Positions 1 through 6,537 of a DNA stretch of 9,052 nt are shown here, piece by piece. The DNA comes from Rhodobacter sp. (GTDB lineage: Bacteria > Pseudomonadota > Alphaproteobacteria > Rhodobacterales > Rhodobacteraceae). The notes under the pieces were generated by a model. It was not told where the DNA came from. It was given only the letters and a program-made list of their open reading frames with translations, and ran no database searches. The translations under genes were made by a program, and so were the position numbers. Position 1 is the first letter of the stretch, and every line of letters begins with the position of its first letter. Location: positions 1 through 9,052 of the forward strand of contig DPZQ01000180.1 in assembly GCA_003536295.1 (NCBI GenBank), read 5' to 3'.

Positions 1-203
1 GGCTCAATGTAGGTGGCATCAGCCAAGCCCGGGTCGGTCATAATGGTGGCGGGGTTTGAGTTCACCAAAATTACGCGGTACCCTTCTTCGCGCAGGGCTT
101 TACAGGCCTGAGCGCCAGAATAATCAAACTCGCAGGCCTGGCCAATCACGATGGGCCCGGCGCCGATGATCATAATGGAATTGATATCGGTTCTCTTTGG
201 CAT
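1..203 (-). CDS. carB: Carbamoyl-phosphate synthase large subunit, N-terminal fragment (gene runs off the left edge)
   Basis: Only the first 67 codons are inside the window; the rest of this gene, normally about 1,100 codons, lies beyond base 1. The translation begins [20 protein letters not shown] and continues with a [20 protein letters not shown] segment and [12 protein letters not shown]. These are the hallmark opening of the first ATP-grasp half of CarB. The enzyme makes carbamoyl phosphate from bicarbonate, ammonia (released by CarA from glutamine) and two ATP in the cytoplasm, for pyrimidine and arginine synthesis. The ATG at 203-201 is preceded by a strong GGAGG at 213-209, seven bases upaway from the start codon's near side, which fixes the start. 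carA is not next to it on this side. It is divergent from pabB. The family call is secure from the motif alone. Confidence 0.93.
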   Translation of the reverse strand, partial: MPKRTDINSIMIIGAGPIVIGQACEFDYSGAQACKALREEGYRVILVNSNPATIMTDPGLADATYIE

Positions 204-233
204 CGTAGCCTCCATCTGCGCAAAACTTTCGGG

Positions 234-261
234 GTTATATCTAGGCCTGACTTGGGCGCAA
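234..261 (-). promoter_or_regulatory. Candidate carB promoter
   Basis: Reading the minus strand, TTGCGC (261-256) and TATAAC (239-234) are separated by 16 bases. The -10 box matches the sigma-70 consensus at five of six positions, the -35 at three. Transcription would start near 227, leaving a short leader of about 24 bases that contains the carB ribosome binding site. The assignment rests on pattern only. Confidence 0.4.
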
Positions 262-278
262 GTCCTATTGCGTATGCT

Positions 279-307
279 TTGACGTGACTCTTGTTGGTTT
301 TTTACAT
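279..307 (+). promoter_or_regulatory. Weak candidate pabB promoter
   Basis: TTGACG (279-284) matches the -35 consensus at five of six positions. At 17 bases spacing it is followed by TTACAT (302-307), which matches the -10 only at three. A start near 314 would give a leader of about 110 bases and place the tandem repeat at 316-336 at the very start of the transcript. No better promoter is visible in 204-421. The rest of this 218-base gap holds the carB promoter, the repeats and the pabB ribosome binding site. Confidence 0.25.
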
Positions 308-314
308 CCCAAGC

Positions 315-342
315 GCCAATTTGGCCCCATTTTGGCAAAATG
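315..342. repeat. Tandem 10-mers within two dyads, possible operator
   Basis: CCAATTTGGC (316-325) and CCATTTTGGC (327-336) differ at one base and start exactly 11 bases apart, about one helical turn. The first copy lies within the dyad GCCAATTTGGC (315-325, five-base arms). The second overlaps the dyad CATTTTGGCAAAATG (328-342, six-base arms). This arrangement between divergent carB and pabB resembles a protein-binding site, but no regulator can be named. Confidence 0.4.
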
Positions 343-421
343 ATCTGGAAGCGCACCCACAAAAGCCCTATGTCGCCCCAAGGTTACGCCAAATGCGTAC
401 CAAGCTTGCAAGGATGACGCG

Positions 422-1552
422 GTGATCATTTATGAAAATGGCCCAAACGGTCAGGCTGCTTATTTTGATAGGCCGCGAAATCTGATCATCGCCCATCACC
501 CAGATGAGGTGGGCCCCGCTTTGGCCCAACTTGACCGCGCGCGTGCCTTGGGGTTTTTCGTAGCAGGCTATTTGAGTTACGAGGCTGGTTTAGCACTTGA
601 ACCTGCGCTTGTCCCCCTTATTCCCCAAACACGAGAAGCACCGCTTTTAGCCTTTGGCGTCTATGAGGCCCCTCGCGCGGCCGACCAAGTTTTTTCTAAA
701 GCCCAAGTGCTGTCAAAAGAGGTTCAACTTTCCGCCTTTACCCCCCTGATCAGCCGCACTGCCTATGAAACGGCATTTAACAAGGTTGCGGCCTATATTG
801 CGGCAGGTGATTGTTATCAAATCAACCTGACCTTTCCCCTGATCGCTCAGCTGACGAAAGGCACAGGCCTTGGGCTTTACGGCGCTTTGCGCGCTCGCCA
901 AACGGTTGGCCATGGCAGTTATATTAATTTTGGTGATCAGATCGAGGTAATCTCACGCTCACCAGAGCTGTTTTTCTCACTTGATGCTGAGGGGCAAATA
1001 TCAGCGCGCCCGATGAAGGGTACCGCCCCGCGCCACCCCGACCCTGTAGAAGACCGTGCGATTGCGAGTGCGCTTGCGGCCTCTGGGAAGGACCGCGCAG
1101 AAAATCTGATGATAGTTGATCTGTTGCGTAATGACATCGCGCGGATCGCCAAAACGGGCACCGTAAAAGTGCCCGAGCTTTACGCCATTGAAACCTATGC
1201 GACGGTGCATCAAATGTCGTCGCGCGTGATCGGGCAGCTGGCAAAGCCAGCAGCCCTTACCGATGTTATGGCGGCACTTTTTCCTTGTGGCTCGATCACA
1301 GGCGCGCCGAAAATTCGTGCCATGCAAATCATCGCTGAGGTCGAGCCCACGCCGCGCGGCCTTTATTGCGGAGCCATGGGCTGGATGGGACCCGATGGGT
1401 GTGCCAACTTCAATGTTGGCATTCGAACTTTGCGGCTGTTTAAAGATAAAAGCGTGCATCTTAACGTTGGGGGTGGCATCGTTTATGACAGCACCGCCTC
1501 TGGGGAATATGAGGAAGCCTTATGGAAAGCCCGTTTTGCGTATCTGACCTAG
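422..1552 (+). CDS. pabB: Aminodeoxychorismate synthase component I
   Basis: This cytoplasmic enzyme converts chorismate, with ammonia supplied by PabA, to 4-amino-4-deoxychorismate, the first committed step toward 4-aminobenzoate and folate. The 376-residue product is a chorismate-binding-fold protein with a short N-terminal region and a complete C-terminal catalytic domain. Visible motifs are GDCYQINLTFPL, PELFFSL, PMKGT (197-201), ENLMIVDLLRND, ITGAPK (292-297), the glycine triplet GGG (350-352) and SGEYEE (360-365). The Lys at 199 in PMKGT is the PabB signature: anthranilate and isochorismate relatives carry Ala there, so TrpE is unlikely. It is shorter than E. coli PabB (453 residues), mostly at the N-terminus. 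The start is GTG at 422, with AAGGA at 410-414; there is no in-frame ATG nearby. The 3' end overlaps pabC by 31 bases. No pabA is in view. Confidence 0.93.
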   Translation: MIIYENGPNGQAAYFDRPRNLIIAHHPDEVGPALAQLDRARALGFFVAGYLSYEAGLALEPALVPLIPQTREAPLLAFGVYEAPRAADQVFSKAQVLSKEVQLSAFTPLISRTAYETAFNKVAAYIAAGDCYQINLTFPLIAQLTKGTGLGLYGALRARQTVGHGSYINFGDQIEVISRSPELFFSLDAEGQISARPMKGTAPRHPDPVEDRAIASALAASGKDRAENLMIVDLLRNDIARIAKTGTVKVPELYAIETYATVHQMSSRVIGQLAKPAALTDVMAALFPCGSITGAPKIRAMQIIAEVEPTPRGLYCGAMGWMGPDGCANFNVGIRTLRLFKDKSVHLNVGGGIVYDSTASGEYEEALWKARFAYLT

Positions 1553-2172
1553 CGCTGAAAAATCCAGATTTTGCACTGATCGAAACCCTTGGCTGGACAG
1601 GGCGAGAGCTGGCCCGCCTTGATCTTCATTTAGTGCGATTGGCACGTGGAGCGCAATTTCTGGGTATGAAAGTTGACCTTGTCCAAGCACAGGATTTACT
1701 AAAGGCTGCCACCTTGCCTGACCGTCCTGCAAGACTGCGCTTAACGTGCAAGCTTTCGGGGGCGCTTGAAGTGGTGGCAAGTGACATGCCAGCAGCCCAA
1801 ATGATTTGGCGGGTTGGGCTTTCAAACATGACCTTAGATCCGCATGATTCCTATTTGCAGATCAAATCAACCCATCGCCCTGTTTACGACGCCGCACGCC
1901 AGCACATGGCCCCCCAGTTTGACGAAATGATACTTACGAATGCGCAAAGTGAAGTTTGCGATGGCACCATCACCACCGTCTTCTTTGACCGAGGCCAAGG
2001 GCTTTGCACCCCGCCCCAAACTGCAGGGTTGTTGCCAGGCATTCTGCGCCAAGAAATGCTCAGCAAAGGGCTTTGCCGCGAAGAAACATTGATGGCGCAA
2101 GATCTGCATAAGGTGCGCCTTTTTGTTGGTAATGCTTTGCGCGGATTAATAAAAGCAAATTTTTACCCATAA
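1522..2172 (+). CDS. pabC: Class IV aminotransferase-fold enzyme, probable aminodeoxychorismate lyase
   Basis: This is probably the PLP enzyme that splits 4-amino-4-deoxychorismate into 4-aminobenzoate and pyruvate. It is a 216-residue protein of the class IV aminotransferase fold, shorter than E. coli PabC (269). The likely PLP-binding Lys is K115 in YLQIKSTHRPVYDAA. The stretch EVCDGTITTVFF (from E144) corresponds to the family's usual E-G-x-x-S-N region, and LLPGILRQEML and GNALRGLI are typical of the C-terminal half. Asp147 occupies the place where D-amino acid transaminase and its relatives have the pyridine-nitrogen-binding Glu, 32 residues after the Lys. The ATG at 1522 lies inside pabB, with GAGGA at 1511-1515 and a six-base spacer, so translational coupling is likely. 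The functional call leans heavily on the pabB neighbour: the fold alone would also allow a branched-chain or D-amino acid aminotransferase. Confidence 0.82.
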   Translation: MESPFCVSDLALKNPDFALIETLGWTGRELARLDLHLVRLARGAQFLGMKVDLVQAQDLLKAATLPDRPARLRLTCKLSGALEVVASDMPAAQMIWRVGLSNMTLDPHDSYLQIKSTHRPVYDAARQHMAPQFDEMILTNAQSEVCDGTITTVFFDRGQGLCTPPQTAGLLPGILRQEMLSKGLCREETLMAQDLHKVRLFVGNALRGLIKANFYP

Positions 2173-2173
2173 T
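2146..2173 (+). promoter_or_regulatory. Candidate prpE promoter inside the 3' end of pabC
   Basis: TTAATA (2146-2151) and CATAAT (2168-2173) are spaced by 16 bases and match the sigma-70 boxes at four and five positions. Initiation near 2180 would give a leader of about 57 bases. No terminator hairpin is visible between pabC and prpE, so read-through from pabBC is also possible. Confidence 0.3.
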
Positions 2174-2236
2174 ATGCTTATGCTTGCAGCCTAAAGAACG
2201 GCAGGGTATTCATAACCGTATATGTAAGGGGGACCC

Positions 2237-4135
2237 ATGAGCTACCAAAAGGTTTTCACAAAATGGCAAACAAACCCAGAGCAATTTTGGCTTGAGGCCG
2301 CGCAAGACATAGACTGGGTCAAAGCGCCCGTGAAAGCACTGAATGGAAAAAATGCGCCCGTTTATGAGTGGTTTACCGACAGCTTGGTGAATGGCTGCTA
2401 TAATGCCGTTGACCGACATGTTGTCGCCGGGCGAGGCGATCAAGTAGCAATCATTCATGACAGCCCCGTCACGGGCACAAAACGCGCAATCACGTACAGT
2501 GAACTGCAAGAGAATGTTGCACGTTTGGCAGGCGCTTTGAGTGCCAAGGGCGTGAAGCTAGGTGACCGAGTGATCATCTATATGCCAATGGTGCCAGAAG
2601 CATTAGAAGCGATGCTGGCATGCGCACGCATAGGCGCTATTCACTCGGTGATTTTTGGGGGGTTTGCGGCTGCTGAACTTGCAGTGCGCATTAATGATTG
2701 CACACCAAAAGCAATTATCGCGGCCTCTTGCGGGATCGAACCTGCACGCGTGGTGGCCTATAAGCCTTTGCTAGACAATGCCATTGAAATGGCTGAGCAT
2801 AAGCCAGAATTTTGCATCATTTTGCAACGCCCCCAAACTGACGCACCGATGATCCCAGGGCGTGATTTTGGCTGGGTAGAGGTACAAAAAAACGTGGCGC
2901 CTGCCGACTGTGTGGCGGTTTTGGGCAATCACCCCGCCTATATTCTTTACACTTCGGGTACGACGGGGGCCCCTAAAGGGGTAGTGCGCCCAACGGCAGG
3001 CCATTTGGTAGCACTGAATTGGACGATGCGTGCCATTTACAATGTGGGTGTGGGCGATGTTTTTTGGGCGGCTTCGGATGTGGGCTGGGTAGTTGGACAC
3101 AGCTATATCTGCTACGCACCATTAATCGCCGGCTGCACTACAATAATTTATGAGGGCAAGCCAGTAGGTACGCCCGACGCCGCAGCCTTTTGGCGGGTAA
3201 TTGACGAACATAAGGTGCGCTCATTCTTTACTGCGCCCACAGCCTTGCGAGCGATTAAGCGCGATGATCCCCAAGGTTTATCAGTGGGTCGTCACGCGAT
3301 GGACAATTTGCAAGCGATCTTTCTTGCGGGCGAGCGCGCGGACCCAGACACGATTGAATGGGCACAGCGCCATACAGGAAAACCCGTTTTTGACCATTGG
3401 TGGCAAACCGAAACAGGTTATGCGATTGCGGCAAACCCGTTAGGACTTGGGGCGTTGCCCGTCAAAATCGGTAGTCCCTCGGTACCGATGCCCGGCTATG
3501 ATCTTCAGATTTTGGATGAAGGCGGCCACCCAGTTGGCACGAATATATTAGGCGCAATTGTCGTCAAACTACCTTTGCCACCTGGCTGTTTGCCAACCCT
3601 TTGGAATGCGCCCGATCGTTTTCACAAAAGCTATCTTGCCCATTTTCCAGGCTATTATGAGACTGGCGATGCGGGCTTTATTGATGATGATGGCTATATC
3701 TACATCATGGCGCGCACCGATGACGTGATCAATGTGGCGGGCCACCGCCTATCCACAGGCGCCATGGAAGAGGTGTTGGCCGCCCATCCCGACGTTGCAG
3801 AATGTGCCGTAGTTGGCATTTCGGATACACTTAAGGGTCAGTCCCCGCTTGGGTTCATCTGCCTCAACAAAGGTGTCACGCGCCCACATGCAGCGATTAT
3901 CGCCGAATGTGTCTCCCTTATGCGCGAAAAAATTGGCCCTGTGGCCGATTTCAAACGCGCCTTGGTTATTGATAGGTTGCCCAAGACCCGCTCGGGCAAG
4001 ATTTTGCGTGCGATCATGGTAAAGCTGGCGGATCAGCAACCCTATAAAGAACCCGCCACCATTGACGACCCCGCAATTTTGGATGAGCTCCGCGAGGCGC
4101 TTCAGTCGATTGGCCTTGCCGGCAAAGCGCTATAA
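2237..4135 (+). CDS. prpE: Propionyl-CoA synthetase (propionate--CoA ligase)
   Basis: PrpE activates propionate with ATP and CoA through a propionyl-AMP intermediate. The 632-residue product has the full layout of an acetyl-CoA-synthetase-type adenylating enzyme. It shows an N-terminal segment typical of PrpE (VNGCYNAVDRHV), the ATP-binding loop YTSGTTGAPKG (238-248), ASDVGWVVGHSYICYAPL, FTAPTALRAIKRDDP, HWWQTETG (387-394), the hinge region RTDDVINVAGHRLSTGAMEE (from 493) and the catalytic Lys588 in TRSGKILR, close to the position known in Salmonella PrpE. The DVGWVVGHSYI and RTDD forms favour PrpE over Acs. Residue 492, usually Gly before RTDD in these enzymes, is Ala. The ATG at 2237 has a strong AAGGGGGA at 2226-2233. 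No methylcitrate-cycle or propionyl-CoA carboxylase gene adjoins it, so the fate of the propionyl-CoA is not shown here. Confidence 0.93.
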   Translation: MSYQKVFTKWQTNPEQFWLEAAQDIDWVKAPVKALNGKNAPVYEWFTDSLVNGCYNAVDRHVVAGRGDQVAIIHDSPVTGTKRAITYSELQENVARLAGALSAKGVKLGDRVIIYMPMVPEALEAMLACARIGAIHSVIFGGFAAAELAVRINDCTPKAIIAASCGIEPARVVAYKPLLDNAIEMAEHKPEFCIILQRPQTDAPMIPGRDFGWVEVQKNVAPADCVAVLGNHPAYILYTSGTTGAPKGVVRPTAGHLVALNWTMRAIYNVGVGDVFWAASDVGWVVGHSYICYAPLIAGCTTIIYEGKPVGTPDAAAFWRVIDEHKVRSFFTAPTALRAIKRDDPQGLSVGRHAMDNLQAIFLAGERADPDTIEWAQRHTGKPVFDHWWQTETGYAIAANPLGLGALPVKIGSPSVPMPGYDLQILDEGGHPVGTNILGAIVVKLPLPPGCLPTLWNAPDRFHKSYLAHFPGYYETGDAGFIDDDGYIYIMARTDDVINVAGHRLSTGAMEEVLAAHPDVAECAVVGISDTLKGQSPLGFICLNKGVTRPHAAIIAECVSLMREKIGPVADFKRALVIDRLPKTRSGKILRAIMVKLADQQPYKEPATIDDPAILDELREALQSIGLAGKAL

Positions 4136-4190
4136 AATACGCTAAGCCAGCCGCGCATGAGCATAGGATTGCCCACTTCAACCTTTTTTA

Positions 4191-4215
4191 GCAAACTCGA
4201 AGAGTGAAAGTTCGC
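4191..4215 (-). terminator. Weak hairpin just beyond nadK, no U tract
   Basis: GCAAACT (4191-4197) and AGTTCGC (4209-4215) can pair over seven positions on the minus-strand RNA, with one G-U pair and an 11-base loop. This begins about 12 bases after the nadK stop. On the minus strand the stem is followed by an A-rich run rather than U, so intrinsic termination is doubtful. The remainder of the 91-base gap between prpE and nadK (4136-4226) shows nothing else. Confidence 0.2.
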
Positions 4216-4226
4216 ATCTTAGGCGG

Positions 4227-4982
4227 CTATTCGAATTGCTCTCCCAGCATACGTTCTTCCAGTGAATGGCCCGCGTCAAATAAAATGCGGTATTCCACGT
4301 CCGAGGATGAGCGCACTTCAACACTTATCACATCGCGCACCGAGCGGCTGTCGGCGTCGGCCATCACGGGGCGTTTTTCCGGGTCAATCACATCAAACCG
4401 TACCACCGAGGTTTTGCGCAACAATGCCCCGCGCCAGCGTCTGGGGCGAAAAGGGGCGATGGCGGTCAGCGCTAACACATCCGAACCTATCGGCAAAATC
4501 GGCCCATGCGCTGAGTAATTATAAGCGGTTGAGCCAGCAGGCGTGGCCAATAATGCCCCATCGCAGATCAATTGCGCCAATCTTTCTCGCCCATCAACCG
4601 ACACGCGCAGCTTTGCGGCCTGTGGGCCAGCGCGTAGGATCGAGACTTCATTGATCGCCAATTCCGTAATAACCGTACCAGAAAGGGTGGTGGCGCACAT
4701 GCTGAGCGGATTGATCACCTCAACCAGCGCCGCGTCTAGCCGTTCAATCAACGTATCGGCACCGTAGCTGTTCATCAAAAAACCAATGGTGCCGCAATTC
4801 ATCCCATAAACGGGCGCATCGTAGCCCACATAATCATGCAAAGTTTGCAACATAAACCCATCGCCACCCAAAGCGACAATGACTTTAGCATCTTCTGGCA
4901 TGACTTGTCCGTAGCGTGCCGTAAGCTCGGCCAAGGCACCCTGTGCTTCCGGACTGTTTGATGCCAAAAAAGCAATAGCCAT
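4227..4982 (-). CDS. nadK: NAD kinase
   Basis: NadK phosphorylates NAD at the 2'-hydroxyl of its adenosine ribose to give NADP and is the cytoplasmic source of NADP(H). From the ATG at 4982 the product is 251 residues, a usual length for alphaproteobacterial NAD kinases. Motifs in order are GGDG (39-42) with its catalytic Asp41, YGMNCGTIGFLMN (59-71), the NE pair (111-112), CDG (140-142), TPAGSTAYN (147-155) and a C-terminal PFRPRRWRGALL segment. Cys63 stands where many homologues have Arg in the NRG motif. The start was chosen because AAGGA at 4993-4989 lies six bases ahead of it. The same frame stays open 33 codons further upstream, to 5081, but those codons have no ribosome binding site and do not look like NadK. 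It diverges from glyA. Confidence 0.95.
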   Translation of the reverse strand: MAIAFLASNSPEAQGALAELTARYGQVMPEDAKVIVALGGDGFMLQTLHDYVGYDAPVYGMNCGTIGFLMNSYGADTLIERLDAALVEVINPLSMCATTLSGTVITELAINEVSILRAGPQAAKLRVSVDGRERLAQLICDGALLATPAGSTAYNYSAHGPILPIGSDVLALTAIAPFRPRRWRGALLRKTSVVRFDVIDPEKRPVMADADSRSVRDVISVEVRSSSDVEYRILFDAGHSLEERMLGEQFE

Positions 4983-5089
4983 GAATTTTCCTTTTAAACA
5001 AATCCTCATAAAACTTTGGTCGCAAAGCGGGCCAGACTCAAGCCCTTTTGCAAGCATGGCCTTTTTGAAAGACTGCGGCAAATAGTACT

Positions 5090-5119
5090 TTGATCACTTC
5101 TGCCCTTTTTAATTCGAAT
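5090..5119 (+). promoter_or_regulatory. Candidate glyA promoter
   Basis: TTGATC (5090-5095) and TCGAAT (5114-5119) are separated by 18 bases, each matching the sigma-70 boxes at four positions. The -10 box lies within the palindrome AATTCGAATT (5111-5120). The start would be near 5126, giving a leader of only about 37 bases, too short for a known glycine or tetrahydrofolate riboswitch. The rest of the 180-base nadK-glyA gap shows no convincing nadK promoter. Confidence 0.35.
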
Positions 5120-5148
5120 TCTTTGTTTTAGACGTGATCGATAATTTT

Positions 5149-5157
5149 GAGGAGGAG
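5149..5157 (+). promoter_or_regulatory. Strong double ribosome binding site of glyA
   Basis: GAGGAGGAG contains an optimal GGAGG (5151-5155) seven bases before the ATG at 5163. It supports that start and suggests efficient translation. Confidence 0.8.
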
Positions 5158-5162
5158 CTCCA

Positions 5163-6458
5163 ATGACCACGTCGCACCGTGATTCCGGTTTTTTTACTGA
5201 CACGCTCGCCCAACGCGACCCTGCTTTATTCAAGGCCGTCACGCAAGAACTGGGCCGCCAGCGCAACGAAATCGAACTGATTGCTTCAGAAAATATTGTC
5301 TCGCGCGCGGTGATGGAGGCTCAAGGCTCGGTCATGACCAACAAATACGCTGAGGGCTATCCAGGTCGGCGCTATTATGGTGGTTGTGAATATGTCGATA
5401 TTGCCGAAAACCTAGCGATTGAGCGGGCGTGCGCATTATTTAACTGCGCCTATGCCAATGTGCAGCCCAATTCGGGCAGCCAAGCCAACCAAGGGGTGTT
5501 TCAAGCACTGCTACAACCAGGCGACACCATCTTGGGCATGAGCCTTGATGCCGGCGGTCACTTGACCCATGGCGCGGCCCCCAATCAGTCGGGGAAATGG
5601 TTTAACGCGGTTCAATATGGCGTGCGCCAGCAAGATAGTCTGCTTGATTATGATCAAGTGGCAGAGCTGGCTGCGGCCCATAAGCCGAAAATGATCATTG
5701 CGGGCGGCTCTGCCATCCCACGGATTATTGATTTCAAGAAAATGCGCGAAATCGCTGACACGGTCGGGGCTTATTTGCTAGTGGATATGGCGCATTTCGC
5801 AGGTTTGGTTGCGGCAGGACTTTATCCTTCGCCATTCCCGCATGCCCATGTGGCCACTACAACCACCCATAAAACTCTGCGCGGCCCGCGCGGGGGTATG
5901 ATCGTCACCAATGACGAATCTTTAGCCAAAAAATTCAACTCGGCAATTTTCCCAGGCATTCAAGGCGGCCCCTTGATGCATGTGATCGCAGGCAAAGCCG
6001 TTGCCTTTGGCGAGGCGCAGCGCCCCGAGTTTAAAGCCTATCAACAGGCCGTTATCTCCAATGCACAATCCTTGGCCGATCAGCTGATGAAAGGTGGTCT
6101 TGATATCGTGACGGGCGGCACCGATACGCATGTGATGCTGGTCGATTTGCGACCCGCAGGTGTTAAAGGCAATGACACGGAAAAAGCCTTGGGCCGCGCC
6201 CATATCACGTGCAACAAAAATGGCATTCCCTTTGACCCCGAAAAGCCTACCGTGACTTCGGGAGTGCGCTTGGGTACACCCGCAGGCACGACCCGCGGCT
6301 TTGGTGAGGCAGAGTTTCGCCAAATCGGCGATTGGATTGTTGAGGTTGTGAACGGTCTGGCCAAAAATGGCCCCGAAGGCAATGGTGCCGTGGAAGAGGC
6401 TGTCAAGGCCAAGGTTGAGGCCTTATGCCAATCCTTCCCCATCTACTCAGACCTATAA
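5163..6458 (+). CDS. glyA: Serine hydroxymethyltransferase
   Basis: GlyA is a PLP enzyme that interconverts serine plus tetrahydrofolate with glycine plus 5,10-methylene-tetrahydrofolate, the main entry of one-carbon units in the cytoplasm. The 431-residue product is full length. Landmarks line up with the E. coli enzyme at an offset of seven to eight residues: Glu64 and Tyr72 in [18 protein letters not shown], the DAGGHLTHG loop, Ser183 in AGGSAIPR, Asp208 and His211 in VDMAHFAG, and the PLP-binding Lys237 in [23 protein letters not shown] and [11 protein letters not shown] near the C-terminus are also classic. Residue 185 is Ile where E. coli has Tyr (SAY); this may be a lineage trait. A strong ribosome binding site precedes it and a hairpin terminator follows, so it is probably transcribed as a single gene. 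It shares its upstream region with divergent nadK. Confidence 0.98.
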   Translation: MTTSHRDSGFFTDTLAQRDPALFKAVTQELGRQRNEIELIASENIVSRAVMEAQGSVMTNKYAEGYPGRRYYGGCEYVDIAENLAIERACALFNCAYANVQPNSGSQANQGVFQALLQPGDTILGMSLDAGGHLTHGAAPNQSGKWFNAVQYGVRQQDSLLDYDQVAELAAAHKPKMIIAGGSAIPRIIDFKKMREIADTVGAYLLVDMAHFAGLVAAGLYPSPFPHAHVATTTTHKTLRGPRGGMIVTNDESLAKKFNSAIFPGIQGGPLMHVIAGKAVAFGEAQRPEFKAYQQAVISNAQSLADQLMKGGLDIVTGGTDTHVMLVDLRPAGVKGNDTEKALGRAHITCNKNGIPFDPEKPTVTSGVRLGTPAGTTRGFGEAEFRQIGDWIVEVVNGLAKNGPEGNGAVEEAVKAKVEALCQSFPIYSDL

Positions 6459-6460
6459 AG

Positions 6461-6491
6461 CAATTGGAGGGCGTCACCCGCGCCCTCCTTT
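6461..6491 (+). terminator. Rho-independent terminator of glyA
   Basis: GGAGGGCG (6466-6473) pairs perfectly with CGCCCTCC (6481-6488) across a seven-base loop and is followed by TTT. The flanking CAA (6461-6463) can pair with TTG (6490-6492) past a small internal loop. It begins a few bases after the glyA stop. The U tract is short but the stem is very GC-rich. Confidence 0.7.
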
Positions 6492-6494
6492 GCC

Positions 6495-6517
6495 ACCCCC
6501 CGCTTCCCTTAGGGGGT
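6495..6517 (+). other. Second hairpin between glyA and the hydrolase gene
   Basis: ACCCCC (6495-6500) can pair with GGGGGT (6512-6517) over six bases with an 11-base loop, followed by ATTTTGG. It may be a backup terminator for glyA or a leader structure of the next gene. The sequence alone does not decide. Confidence 0.35.
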
Positions 6518-6537
6518 ATTTTGGTTAGGGTTTTCCC

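Noticed and set aside
414..425. Mini reading frame ATG-ACG-CGG-TGA overlapping the pabB GTG start
   Set aside because: Three codons with no separate ribosome binding site. It overlaps the pabB site itself and is most simply a coincidence.
1001..1459. Open frame of 152 codons on the minus strand, antisense to pabB
   Set aside because: It lies wholly inside a well-supported gene, shows no recognisable domain, and has no credible ribosome binding site. Similar antisense frames occur under nadK, glyA and the hydrolase and are treated as shadows.
4983..5081. In-frame upstream extension of nadK by 33 codons
   Set aside because: The added residues do not resemble NAD kinase N-termini, no ribosome binding site precedes the distal ATG, and a good one precedes the ATG at 4982. 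The extension would also overlap the glyA promoter region.
5092..5139. GATCAC (5092-5097) and GTGATC (5134-5139) as an operator pair upstream of glyA
   Set aside because: Six-base arms that include the common GATC word are expected by chance, and no other feature supports them.
5126..5162. Riboswitch in the glyA leader
   Set aside because: The predicted leader is about 37 bases, too short for glycine, tetrahydrofolate or SAM aptamers, and none of their conserved cores is visible.
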